From the NCBI GenBank assembly GCA_963971405.1, contig OZ020490.1:5504874-5568873 (forward strand): a stretch of 64,000 nucleotides of DNA, in the 5' to 3' direction. How positions within the stretch are numbered: the stretch's first letter is position 1; each line of letters starts with the position of its first letter. The stretch is from Psococerastis gibbosa. Taxonomy: Eukaryota > Arthropoda > Insecta > Psocodea > Psocidae. Shown piece by piece: positions 54,484-64,000 of the stretch. The notes beneath the pieces were generated by a model. The model did not search any database and had not been told where the DNA came from. It was given only the letters and a program-made list of their open reading frames with translations. Position numbers and translations under genes: made by a program.

Positions 54484-54766
54484 TAAACAATTGTTATTTG
54501 TGTCTTATCTAACTCCAATCTACTTTATGTAGTTTTCAGGAGCGTATTGTGAATTTCTTATTCAACTACTAGCACTTGTCGTAGTCCCAGTTTCAAAGCC
54601 GTAGCTAAAGGGGGGTCCAGGGGGGTCCTGAAATATTATTATAATAAATAAAATAAAAGTATTAATAAAGCATTATAAAATATATTATAATGTTATTTAG
54701 GTAAAGGGTTAGTTGGACTTACATTGCCTGTTATATTAGTAGTCATTAAAGGCAGGGGCCTCATAG

Positions 54767-54946
54767 TCAAGGCCGTGCCCAGGTTTTGATTTCGGGGGGG
54801 GGGGGGGAGGGGGGTTCCAAAAAAATTCTACGTAATTTATTAATGGATAAATTCTTCAAACCATACAGGTTTACATACAAAAATTTATTTCGGGGGGGGG
54901 GGGGTCCGGACCCCATGGACCACCCCCCTGGGCACGGCCATGCTCA
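54767..54946. mobile_element. G-run inverted-repeat element (GGCCGTGCCCAGG family)
   Basis: caaggccgtgcccaggtttt plus G-runs; far end cctgggcacggccatg; inner attcttcaaaccatacaggt, shared with 59740 and 60210. Confidence 0.6.
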
Positions 54947-55319
54947 TAGCAACGCAGCCCATTGTCAGCGGAAGGGGGCGACGCTTCGGGTGTGGGTTCG
55001 ACTTCCATCACGCTCCTTTCCCTCGACAATGGGCTCCGTCTAATTGTTCGATGACTGTGACACTTCTGCCGGTAATGACTATTAACACCCCAAGCAATGG
55101 AAGTCCAACTAACCCTTTGATAAAGAACCGGTACGATTGAGTGAACCCGTACATGCTTTCCTAGTTATCAATTAGGATAGGTACTGTGATAGTTCCTGGG
55201 TACATAATTATCCTAGAGTTACGTCTGTGTTTCGGTTTAGGTTTAAATTTCTATTTTCCCTATCCCAAAGCACTAATTTGTTGGATAGTCAAGAATGGGC
55301 AGACTAAAATAATACGAAC

Positions 55320-55490
55320 GAAACAAAAATTTCATTCAAATCCACCGAGTAGCTTGCCCACAAATCGACGAACAGACAGATAGACAGACATTTCGTAAAA
55401 ATACTTTTTTGTGTTCCTGGTACCTCAAAAAGTGTAAATCCACAGAAATCTCCAAACCGGAAATTTTAACCATCACAAAGCTTTATACTA
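55320..55490 (-). repeat. 870-bp repeat family, short fragment
   Basis: Covers the GACAGA run and the tttttgtgttcctggtacct block only. Confidence 0.55.
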
Positions 55491-56190
55491 CCATTACCCA
55501 CTATTAATTTATACTACCTACATATTGTATAATTAATTTGTAGGAAACAATAATATTGCCCCATGACCTCTTGATGCCTACATTACTTGGACAAAAAACC
55601 GTGTATTTCTATGTTTGATTTTGATATCTTTGATTTAATTGACATTGCACACTCTCTAATTCGGACCCAGCTAATTCGTCCGTTGACCTGTTATAGTCTA
55701 TTTAATTTGCTTCTAATTATACGTTGCAGAACCTGCGGCTTATTTCTTGCACGCTCATTTAAGGCAATATTGTAATTTGGAAAAAAAACTAACATGGCGA
55801 TGGCAGGTGGTTAAGGTTACGTGCGAATGTGCTCGTCCCTGGCTGCAGCCCAGTGCGTGACATTCAGTCAGGATCAAGTTCAAGGACGTGCCTGGACTGG
55901 AAACTCTCCTTATTAAGTGACAGCTGGAAGGGTAAGCCTGACAGGTGCAGAAGAAAATCAAAATTCACTAGACATATTGATAGTACCGTATTGTAGAATT
56001 ATTGTATTGTTAATTGAAAATTGGAGCCCCTAGTCAATCCAAGTTTTTGGTTTTTCAGCATATTTATTTATTATCCATATTTACTTATTTTTATATTTCA
56101 CATAAACTACCGATTATAAAGCCGCATACATGCGCAGTAGAAGTAATAGAAATGTCCTCTACATTTTGATACATAGCCTAGTACCGTACT
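55490..56190. other. Intergenic, nothing recognised
   Basis: Short ORFs on both strands (55587-55775, 55755-55961) show no recognisable motifs or splice context. Probably old repeat. Confidence 0.4.
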
Positions 56191-56194
56191 TCAT

Positions 56195-56335
56195 TTTCTG
56201 GCCATGCTTCGGAGGGCATGTAAAGTAGGCGGTCCCGGGTCTTCCTAGATGAGTGTAAGAGGGGGCTTTATAGCCTTTTCTCCGCTAGGTTGACTTAGTA
56301 ATAGAGCAAAAAGTCAGTATTTATTTATTTATTTT
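56195..56335 (+). mobile_element. SINE body fragment without tRNA head
   Basis: Carries the body (ccatgcttcggagggcatgt, ctccgctaggttgacttagt) and an ATTT tail, but no promoter boxes; a 5'-truncated copy. Confidence 0.65.
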
Positions 56336-56915
56336 ACGTATGGTGGTACTAGGGTTGGCAACCTTATAATATAAAATATATTTCATGTCTACAACTGTTC
56401 AACTACGATATCGTATATATTTTTGCTTTCCTATTTATACGTAGGCTAGTATAAGGAAAGCTTTGTGTTGGTCTAATTTTTCGATTCCGAGATTTCAACG
56501 GATTTAGGCCTAAACGTTTTGAGGTCCCAGGAACCCAAAAATATTTTTTTACGAAATAGTCATCGTATCGTATCATTGTGTCTGTTCATCAATTTGCGGG
56601 CAAACCACACGGGATTTTGATTGAATATATTTGGCGCGTACGTTCACAAAAATCCTAACTCGGAAGAATTGTTTTATTTTGGGCTAACTCAATTTGGGGG
56701 GGGGGGGTGGTGGTATCCTCAACAATCTAAAAAAACTGCTAAAACATTATTTCTCTAAAAACGGCTCGAACGCTTTCTTTTAAATTCACATACTGTATAT
56801 TGTGATTGATATTAATGGTAACAAACAAAACGAAATTAATCGCTTGCCCCATGACAGCAGTTTAAGCTTCTAGGAGTGAAAAAAAAATAAAAATGGCTCA
56901 ATTTTCATGAAAACT

Positions 56916-57136
56916 CCAATATAGGGTTTCTCTCGTGACTTCGTGGAAACGAAACATTATGTGTAAAGTATTAAATCCAAACAAATTTGCACAATTTCCA
57001 CATAAACATATATATTGTTAAAAGTTAAAAAATTAAAAATCAGTTACAGCTGTTTCGGTGTTACACCATCATCAGAGGCTGATATATATGTTTATGTGGA
57101 AATTGTGCAAATTTGTTTGATTTTAATACTTTACAC
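56916..57136. mobile_element. Hammerhead-bearing inverted-repeat element with 12-bp target duplication
   Basis: Flanked by TTCATGAAAACT at 56904-56915 and 57137-57148. Inverted ends of about 50 bp (CAAATTTGCACAATTTCCAC and its complement) enclose motif 2. Inserted in a copy of the 870-bp repeat (56425-57520). Confidence 0.65.
57043..57081 (-). ncRNA. Hammerhead-ribozyme-like motif 2
   Basis: Minus strand: CTGATGA, unpaired T, stem II GGTG-TAA-CACC, GAAAC, palindromic AGCT, then GTA. Architecture equals motif 1 at 6333-6373, but stem II and the loop-III palindrome differ in compensated fashion. Stem I pairing is weak here. The host element (56916-57136) has long inverted ends and a 12-bp target duplication. 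Confidence 0.55.
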
Positions 57137-57179
57137 TTCATGAAAACTGACTAAAAAATAATTTTTCTGTGAGCCTTTA

Positions 57180-57429
57180 GTAGTAGTAGTAGTATGGTTT
57201 GACACAGTCCCAGGCCACGGTGTGGGCCCATAGGACTCCAGTGGACCTCCTGATTATAGTGGATTCCGAACCACTTGGGAAACACAGTGAAGTCACACGA
57301 TTAGTTCGGAGGTGGCCAGGACAAGTCCTACCATGTTTCCCTACCGGCACTGTGCACACGACCAATTTATCTGCAGCTGTGAACCTGCTCTGGTCCGCTG
57401 GATTCAACTTAGTATGGCGGTATGGTATG
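57180..57429 (-). mobile_element. SINE-like retroposon with 14-bp target duplication
   Basis: TCTGTGAGCCTTTA at 57166-57179 recurs at 57430-57443. The insert ends in a (GTA)n run on the left, so its 3' tail on the minus strand is (TAC)n. Its body is homologous to 1180-1560 and 6640-6830, where GTTCGAAAC fits a pol III B box. A retroposed SINE is the simplest reading; a clear A box was not found. Confidence 0.6.
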
Positions 57430-57789
57430 GTCTGTGAGCCTTTACTATCGATGATTTCTATGTTTTGTTTTTGTGCAAAAATTATTTTTTGACTAAATTA
57501 GGGAAAATTCATGCTCCAATGTATTGCGTCGGCCAGTATTACTTTTGAGTTTTGGTCTGCCGGTCTGACCGTTCTAGAATATCCAATCCCATCAATCAAT
57601 TCAGTAAATGCTATGGAATTGGGAATATCCAAGGCCGTAGACAGTGGGTCAGGACCCCCCCCCCCCCCGAAATGTTTACAACTTTGGCATATAGTATTGA
57701 ATTCCCTAACTAATCATGTTTTGCATAATGTGCTTGTAAAGGAATTATCCCTCTATTTAGCTCAATATTTTAAATTTTTTTCGACATAC

Positions 57790-58476
57790 CAGGTTAAAGT
57801 TCCGGTCCGAGTTTACTCGAACATGCTTTCCAAATTATGAATTAGTAGGGAGAGAAAATGATTAATTTCATGGTAAATAATTTTCCTATGGTTAAATTTC
57901 GGATATCACAGGGGGGGGGGGGGTCGTTCACCTGACGTCACTGGAGGTGACGTAAATTCTAGATAGGACAGACCAACACACTACCACACAGCAATAAAGG
58001 CAGGGCGCGCAATGCATTTCAGCGTGAATTTTCTGTCATTTTTTCAAAAAAACATTTTTTTAACAAAACCAAATACTTTTCTGGGAAAGCAACCTGTCCG
58101 ATTTCGTTACTCAATTTAACATGCCTGAAGGTAGAAATCGTCGATAGAAAGGTTTCGCAGAAAAATTATTTTTTAGTCATTTTTCATGAAAATTAAGTTA
58201 TTTTTATTTTTTTTACCCCCAGAAGCAAACTATCAAGGGGTAAGCGACCCCCCGCATTTTATCAACATTAATAACGACTAGAATATATGGGAATTTAAAA
58301 GAAATCGTTGGAGCCGTTTTTGAGAAATAATTTTTTTAGATGTTTTTTTGGAGTTTTTTGAAAATAAAACCCCCCCAAATTGAGTTAGCCCAAAATAAAA
58401 ATAAATGGTCCCGAGGTATGATTTTTGTAAACCTACATGCCAAATTTTATACAAATCGACTGAGTAGTTTGCTCGG
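57790..58476 (-). repeat. 870-bp repeat family, truncated copy
   Basis: From the G-run terminus to gtagtttgctcggg, where a LINE 3' end replaces the rest. Confidence 0.7.
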
Positions 58477-58785
58477 GTTTGCGGCGAGGCTTTTCAAATC
58501 ACTGCCTGATCCCATCAGAGACCATCTGAAACCATCAGAGTTTGGACTTTGGAGAGTTTCAGGGTGGCTTGTCACCGTTTTCTCATGCAACGGTATGAAT
58601 GAGGAGCGAATGTTGAGTGAATGTGGCGTCCGTACATACCTAATTATTGGTACCGTTATGTGTTTATTTTTTAATTTTATAATAATATTGTTATATTTCT
58701 GTAAAAATATTGTGGGTTAATTGTAAGAGTGGGCGGAAAGGCCCAAAATTCGCCCACATGGAAAATAAAGACAATTTTCTTTCTT
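58477..58785 (+). mobile_element. LINE 3' end with TTTC-rich tail
   Basis: The frame FAARLFKSLPDPIRDHLKPS is the usual C-terminal motif of a CR1/RTE-like reverse transcriptase. The 3' UTR ends attcgcccacatggaaaata...ttttctttcttt, shared with 75-122 and 26085-26145. It truncates a copy of the 870-bp repeat. Confidence 0.65.
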
Positions 58786-58789
58786 TTTC

Positions 58790-59630
58790 TTATACCGATA
58801 GCTAAAGCTATGGTATAAAGTCCGTAGCCAGACCTGGTCATACCATGTTTCGCTTATGGTCTCGGTATGGCCAATCCGAAGAATCAGCGGACCGAGCGTC
58901 CTAGTTCCTGCGGTTTTAGGATACTTAGTTACTTCCATATTTGCTCTAAACTTGTTACCACATCCGAAATAACTATTTTTTACTCAGCCCGGAAACAATA
59001 TTGAAATGGGAACAAAGTATCAGATCCCCCTAATGACTAGGCTTAGGCATATGCATGCATTTAAATTTTAAAGTTTAAAAAGTTTGCATGCGAAAATTTC
59101 GATGATTTCAAAAATTGGCGTCTATGATCTTTGCGTATAATTTTAGGTTATATGTATATGGTGTATAGGCTTTCCAATGAAATTTATTTTATTTTAAGAA
59201 ATTTTAGCTTTTAAACGGCAAATTAGTGCTAATTATATGTTCCTTCAATACTTGCGCGGGTACTGACAAAAATTTACGGAAAAGTAGCTGCAAATAATTG
59301 TCGAAAAATATTATTTACTTGTGTACCTAATTTTGTTTCATTGGTTGTGATACTTCCGCGAGGGCAGAACAGATTTTTAAATGGGTATGTGAGCCTAAGC
59401 TTGCTTATACATATTACAATTAATGTATTAGTAATGATTTATTACCATAACCATACAACTTTACTGCATAACTACCATGAAATATAGCCTAGTCGGCTGG
59501 GCTGCCGACACGCTAGCCTATCATGTTGTTTGTAAATATTAGTAGCGTAAAAAGGGTTATTGTCTCTCCATAATACTATCACTAGAATTCGATTTAGTAT
59601 CTGAGCACCAAAGCAATTAATTTTCGTAGG
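58790..59630. other. Intergenic, nothing recognised
   Basis: A short segment (58800-58930) resembles interspersed repeat with ggaccgagcg; the rest is AT-rich without signal. Confidence 0.4.
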
Positions 59631-59632
59631 GC

Positions 59633-59822
59633 CACAGGCCGTGCCCAGCTTTTGTTTTCGGGAGGGGGGGGGGGGGGGCCAAATTTTTTTAAATTTTTTT
59701 AACGTAATTTATTATTGAATTAATGGTCATCAAGCAATACAGGTTTACATAAAAAAATTATTTGGGGGGGGGGGGGTCGTCCGGACCCCATGGACCACCC
59801 ACCTGGGCACGGTCATGGCCAC
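59633..59822. mobile_element. G-run inverted-repeat element (GGCCGTGCCCAGG family)
   Basis: ggccgtgcccagcttttgtt ... cctgggcacggtcatgg with inner caatacaggtttacat. Confidence 0.6.
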
Positions 59823-59869
59823 TGGAAAGTAACGACTATATATATTAATATACATATTGATCCCAATCA

Positions 59870-60055
59870 AGGCCGTAGCCAGGATTTTTTCGGGGGGGGG
59901 GGGGGGGGGGTTCAGAAATTTATTTAGATATTACATAGTATAGTTTATATTTTTCCTCTCAAAATCCGATTCTATCTAGTAGGCCTATCAAGCCGTTTCA
60001 TCGCGGTGGGGGGGGGGGGGGGGAGGAGGTTGAACTCCCCCTTGGCTACAGCCAT
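59870..60055. mobile_element. G-run inverted-repeat element (same family)
   Basis: aaggccgtagccaggatttt plus a 20-G run; far end cttggctacagccatg. Near 59633-59822 and 60138-60292 of the sister family. Confidence 0.6.
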
Positions 60056-60137
60056 GATCTCAATCGACTGTCCAATTGGATCTGGAAAATCTTTTGTTGG
60101 CCCACTAGGATCCACTAAATGTTTTGAACATATATAC

Positions 60138-60292
60138 AAGGCTGTTCCCAGGTTATGATTTCGGGGGGGGGGTCAAAACATTTTTTTACTTAATTTATTA
60201 ATGAATAAATTCTTCAAACCATACAGGTTTACCTGTAGAAATTTATTTCGGGGGATGGGGGGGGGGGTGCGGACCCCATGGACCTGCCATGC
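60138..60292. mobile_element. G-run inverted-repeat element, degraded
   Basis: aaggctgttcccaggttatg start, two G-runs and the attcttcaaaccatacaggt core; the far end is eroded. Confidence 0.5.
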
Positions 60293-60589
60293 ATATATAT
60301 GTGTATTTTGTAACTTTAAATATTGTGGACTTCGTTCTGCCACAAAGATGCAACCACCACTTGCATTTCTCAAGTTTTTCCAGTGGCTTGTGGAACGATA
60401 TAATTCGGACCTCTCTCGTATGTGGTCTGTCCTGGTATCGGTTATCACTATCACACAAGCCATAGTAGCAATGCTTAATATGTAACGCTAGAAATATGAA
60501 TAATAAAAACTAAAAACTTTAAAAATCAATAGCGCTCAATGCACTTTATATCCTCCAATGGCCGAACAGCTGATTTTGTTTACATTATT

Positions 60590-60720
60590 TTCGCAATCAC
60601 GCATGCGCTGTTAGCTCCACCCACTTACTGTGACGTCACTGCGCAAGAACTCTATTTTCCGAACGGCAGCCGTGATCGTTGTTGACTTGTTGTTTTGGCT
60701 CTTGGCTGGCTTCTTTGACA
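60590..60720 (+). promoter_or_regulatory. TATA-less housekeeping-type promoter
   Basis: A locally GC-richer segment holds an NRF1-like palindrome (cgcatgcgc at 60601-60609) and a perfect CRE TGACGTCA (60631-60638), with no TATA box. It lies 50-150 bp before the first ATG and splice donor of the plus-strand gene. Such sites are usual in constitutively or growth-regulated genes. Confidence 0.55.
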
Positions 60721-60767
60721 ATCTACAATTTTAATTTCATTTTGAAGTAATTAAAGGTTTTAAAAGA

Positions 60768-60885
60768 ATGAATTTTCAACTGAATTTAAAACGAGCTTGT
60801 CCATTTGATGCTAATTTGCTAAGACAGACGAAAGTACACCGCATGTATTACGATGCCGATCCTTTGGCGCTAAAGAAATAACAAG
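60768..60885 (+). other. Probable first exon with 37-codon ORF ending before a splice donor
   Basis: ATG at 60768 opens a 37-codon frame (MNFQLNLKRACPFDANLLRQ at its start, then HRMYYDADPLALKK) that hits TAA at 60879, seven bases before a good donor (AAG|GTACGT at 60885/60886). Joined to the exon at 61989 the same frame would continue if the TAA were a sense codon. Either this is an upstream ORF in the leader, or the window carries a nonsense change in a coding first exon. A possible extra exon at about 60984-61035 (acceptor tttagcag, donor GTGTGAG) does not keep the frame. Confidence 0.45.
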
Positions 60886-61546
60886 GTACGTAAGCTGAAT
60901 GTTGTTTTTTACTGCATATTGCATGTATTTAGTTCTTTAGCCTTATTAGTACCGGTCGGTTACAATAAATATATACATTTTAGCAGTCAACAAGCTGCCT
61001 TATATTAGATCACCACCACAAATGGAAGAAGCAAGGTGTGAGCAGATATTGCCATGTGAAAATACAGTACCTACAATATGTACGATGTTATTTTAAGTGC
61101 ATAAAGCTGAAACTTGATTAGTTCTAGGTACATCTTGTTATAACTTTATATGCTAATAGAAGTTAATCTCCAGCAGCCAGGTATAACCAGCCACCAAGCG
61201 ATAGATGTGACTACACACAATAGATAGCTTCTCCGCACAGCACCCCTTCTTACGAACGTTATAACTTCAACTCTCAAAGTATTTAAATAGCACTGACTAA
61301 CCACCGTATTTGCATTATGTGACTTATTATTTCTATTGTGCACTGTAGTAAAGAAAGAAAAGATATAATAGTAGCTCTAGGAGTTGTAAGTTAGTATTGT
61401 AGTTCTTTGGTAAGAGTCTCTAGTCCCCTGTTAGTGACGAAACCGAGATTCCCATAATTTGTTTCTACGAATATTATGGTGAATGTACATATTATATTTA
61501 TTTAGGCGTGTATTCCACTTGTCATATTTTCTTCATTTGTGCATTA

Positions 61547-61702
61547 AAAAATGATGAGCTTTTTGTTTTAAAGGGGACTATTAACTTATGTAGATACTTA
61601 TGTATACATATTATATACATATTTTTACTTAATTTATAATAGATAAGGTAAGTATCTACATAATAGTCTCCTTAAAACAAAAATCTGATCATTTTTTTAA
61701 TC
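61547..61702. repeat. Foldback repeat in the PIP-box gene intron
   Basis: Arms around gactattaacttatgtagat and its complement, AT-rich centre. It lies between the candidate first exon and the 61989 exon. Confidence 0.55.
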
Positions 61703-61988
61703 CTTCATTCTTTGTCCATGACCCACCAAGGTACAAAAGAAAAAATCTAAAACAATAACAAGTTGTATGCGCATACGTTAGACGGGGGGAGGGCTAATGT
61801 TTATGCATACCAGCTTAGTTCCCTGAACTCGTCCAAGCTGCATATTCATTGTCCTTGTCACCACAGCTTTGAATCCTGAAAAATCCTTATTAGCAAGGCT
61901 ACTGGGCAGGGCATTGCAAGGCCAAGCCAATTAACCCTTTCCTTCTGTGTATTTATAATAACAAATTAATGCCAATTCTTTATTTTAG

Positions 61989-62161
61989 ATGACACAATGG
62001 AAATGCTTATGAATGCAGCTCGCCATAGTACCAAAGACGTTTCTCTGAAAACGCCCGTGCGACCCACATCACATAGCGAAGTGAAGAAATCTTTGAAGCA
62101 AACAGAAGTTACTAGTTATTTCGCCTTTGCGGGGAAGCCGTCAAGCAAACCTCAAGTTCAA
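61989..62161 (+). CDS. Internal exon of a PCNA-interacting (PIP-box) protein, partial gene
   Basis: Acceptor tattttag ends at 61988 and donor GTAAGT begins at 62162. The open frame contains MEMLMNAARH, a basic segment SEVKKSLK, and QTEVTSYF, which matches the PIP-box consensus Q-x-x-(V/I/L/M)-x-x-aromatic-aromatic exactly. A PIP box docks DNA replication and repair proteins on PCNA. It lies downstream of a housekeeping-type promoter on the same strand. The rest of the gene is beyond the recognised part or outside the window, so no specific identity is claimed. A Harbinger-type MITE sits 57 bp downstream of the donor. Confidence 0.6.
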
Positions 62162-62218
62162 GTAAGTAGTTCGGTAGTCTTAATTAGAGATAGCCGATAA
62201 CGCATCCCTCCGGTCTTA

Positions 62219-62598
62219 GGTGCCCATTCCATTGACCGGCTAGGGCTATTTCCAACAACGGTGACGTGGTAGCAGACATTCAAGACTTAGGTAGCGCTTC
62301 CACCGACCTCGCATTGCAGAATACAAATGACATTTACGGAAATTAGAATTTTTCTTTTTATAGAAATCTATTAAAATGTTTGTACTTAACATATCCCATG
62401 ACGCCATTTTTTAATATTAGTTTGTTTGTGATTTTACTGTATGATCATTGATCAATTTTAACTATGGCATAGAGGAAAATAAACATTTCTGTCAATTCTG
62501 CAATGCGAGATCGGTGGAAACGCCACCTAAGTCTTGAATGTCTGCTACCACGTCACCGTTGTTGGAAATAGCTCTAGCCGGTCAATGGAATGGGCACC
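62219..62598. mobile_element. Harbinger-type MITE in the PIP-box gene
   Basis: TTA at 62216-62218 and 62599-62601; arms as at 54100-54483. Inserted 57 bp downstream of the 62161 splice donor. Confidence 0.75.
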
Positions 62599-62604
62599 TT
62601 ACAA

Positions 62605-63754
62605 TAAGCTAACATTTTTAGTAAGATTCAGCTTGTTTGAGGGCATATATATAAAGAGCAGACTTATTGACGAGTCACTGTATAGATTGGATGAGTACGA
62701 CCCCAGGAGCTGGGCAATTTAAGCTTCTCCTTTTTTTCGTACAAAACCCTCTCGGGTGGCTATTTGCAACTTTTTTTTATTTTTTATCTTTACTTGCAAT
62801 TATAATTTGCAATTGTCACACCTGGCTGGTCAGGGACTCTCTCCCATCACTCTTCCTCGTCCTCTTAAGGCCAAGCCGGAGACTTTTGACCTTGAACGTT
62901 GAGCGTTGAATACATAGAAATATAATAGAACTGGAGTGGCGGGAGCCATAATATGCCTTACGAGGCACCCGCTAACCATAAGCCAACTATCAGATATAAG
63001 TACCAACGCAAAAAATATCGAAGTCTTACACACTGCAGCATAGCAAAGCGGATACCTGGACCCGGTTAAAAACTCTGTAGTTTAGTAGTTAGCTTGTGCA
63101 GGCTATTTCCCCGCCGAATTGCGTACTTATCTTGTGCAGGCTACACTAGCAGCCATATTGATAACGGTCTCTAGCCGCGGGATGGTTGAATATCCATTTT
63201 ATAAAGAAAGCCCCGCGTCGCGTACCTGTTCCGTATTTCACTTTTTATTATTTCAAATAATTGCAGTTTTACCTATTGCTGGCGCTTTACTGTCAAATTA
63301 AGTGTTCATATTTCAAGGCATATGATTTAATTACAAAAGTTGGAGGTTTTTCTTCCCTGTGGAGCACGTAAAAATGTTCTAAGAGGTATGTTTTTAAATG
63401 CTTCATTCACAAATTTGAGACCTATAGTAATAGTAATTTTAGTTTGGCCTGATAGCGTAAGCATGTCTACGCGTATACTAGTCCCTCCTATCGATTATTA
63501 CTATGCCCCTGCGGTTTAAAACGTGTATTAGGAACCCCCTGCAAAGTCATTTCCAGGCCAGTCTCGTGACCCCCTCCGGTTTGGCCTTAAGTTGCCATTA
63601 TCTGACAATCGGAAGGGGTAAAGACTAATATGTGTACAAACCTTATTTCATGAAATATCCATCGTGGAGGTGTCAAAAACAGGACAAACAAAACTGTTTC
63701 TGAGCATAATACATAACTGACTTTTTGAACCAGCCCAGCGCAGTTAAATAAATA

Positions 63755-63786
<32 letters not shown>

Positions 63787-63895
63787 TTCTGCTAAAATAT
63801 ACAATCAAGTAATCGACAAGAAAGTATAAAGTAAAATCCTCAAAAATATCGTCAAAATCAGTTAGTTCTGTCATTGTCATTGTGCCTGTGACAGT
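62605..63895. other. Probable intron of the PIP-box gene, nothing coding recognised
   Basis: No further exon could be defended here. Candidate frames (62667-62909, 63119-63301) lack convincing splice sites and known motifs. Confidence 0.4.
63757..63786. repeat. (TA)n microsatellite
   Basis: About 15 TA repeats; the ORF across it is spurious. Confidence 0.8.
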
Positions 63896-63899
63896 GTAG

Positions 63900-64000
63900 A
63901 CTTCGATGGCCAGGTGGTAGCGTGCTTGTACTTGTGCGAGTCTCTACACGCCATGCGATCGGAGACGTGTCGTAACTCGACACAAGTACCTATTAGGTAA
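63900..64000 (+). mobile_element. Second SINE-like family copy, cut by the window end
   Basis: Best-preserved head (TGGCCAGGTGGTAGCGTGC), followed by the catgcgatcggagacgtgtc block. Confidence 0.5.

Larger units (their letters stand above)
56425..57520 (+). repeat. 870-bp repeat family, copy with two nested insertions
   Basis: Interrupted by the hammerhead-bearing element (56916-57136) and the SINE-like insert (57180-57429), each with its own target duplication. Confidence 0.7.

Overview
This is eukaryotic, AT-rich, repeat-dense DNA, almost certainly from an insect. The main evidence is three intact members of the takeout/haemolymph juvenile-hormone-binding-protein (JHBP) family. GT-AG introns, arthropod-type TATA/initiator arrangements and a CR1/RTE/Ty3-gypsy/hAT/Harbinger-type repeat load agree. 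The order cannot be fixed from sequence alone.

Layout. (1) Three six-exon JHBP/takeout-like genes lie head to tail on the minus strand: gene A 4254-10904 (247 aa), gene B 27745-37481 (249 aa) and gene C 40394-50566 (249 aa). They share the same exon order, near-identical exon sizes and the same intron phases (1,1,2,1,1), so they are tandem duplicates. A and B are close paralogues and keep recognisable homology in promoter and 3' flank; C is more diverged. Each should encode a secreted carrier of small hydrophobic ligands. (2) Between A and B (about 13-25 kb) lie a complete Ty3/gypsy element (14450-20329, minus) with apparently identical 234-bp LTRs, the older LINE it landed in, an inverted pair of a roughly 870-bp repeat, and a frameshifted MATH-BTB pseudogene (22320-23075). 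(3) At the right end (about 60.6-62.2 kb, plus strand) is the 5' part of a probable housekeeping gene: an NRF1/CRE-bearing promoter, a first exon with a short ORF, and an internal exon encoding a canonical PCNA-interacting (PIP) box.

Nearly everything else is mobile or repetitive: 3' ends of at least eight LINE lineages, tRNA-derived SINEs, and MITEs whose ends and target duplications can be read directly (TTAA piggyBac-type, TTA/TAA Harbinger-type, 8-bp hAT-type). There are also repeats with G-runs in their terminal inverted repeats, and three minisatellite arrays with units near 163, 116 and 204 bp. Nested insertions are frequent, and several can be ordered by reading where a host ORF resumes on the far side.

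The most unusual observations are these. A nine-copy minisatellite behind gene A is built from the 3' end of its own last coding exon and stays in register with it. The first exon of gene C is duplicated, with the start codon position now TAG. Two hammerhead-ribozyme-like motifs sit in Penelope-like inverted-repeat elements and show covarying stem II. The young gypsy copy has an extra small membrane-protein ORF ahead of gag. MITEs sit 16 bp and 27 bp from splice sites of genes B and C.
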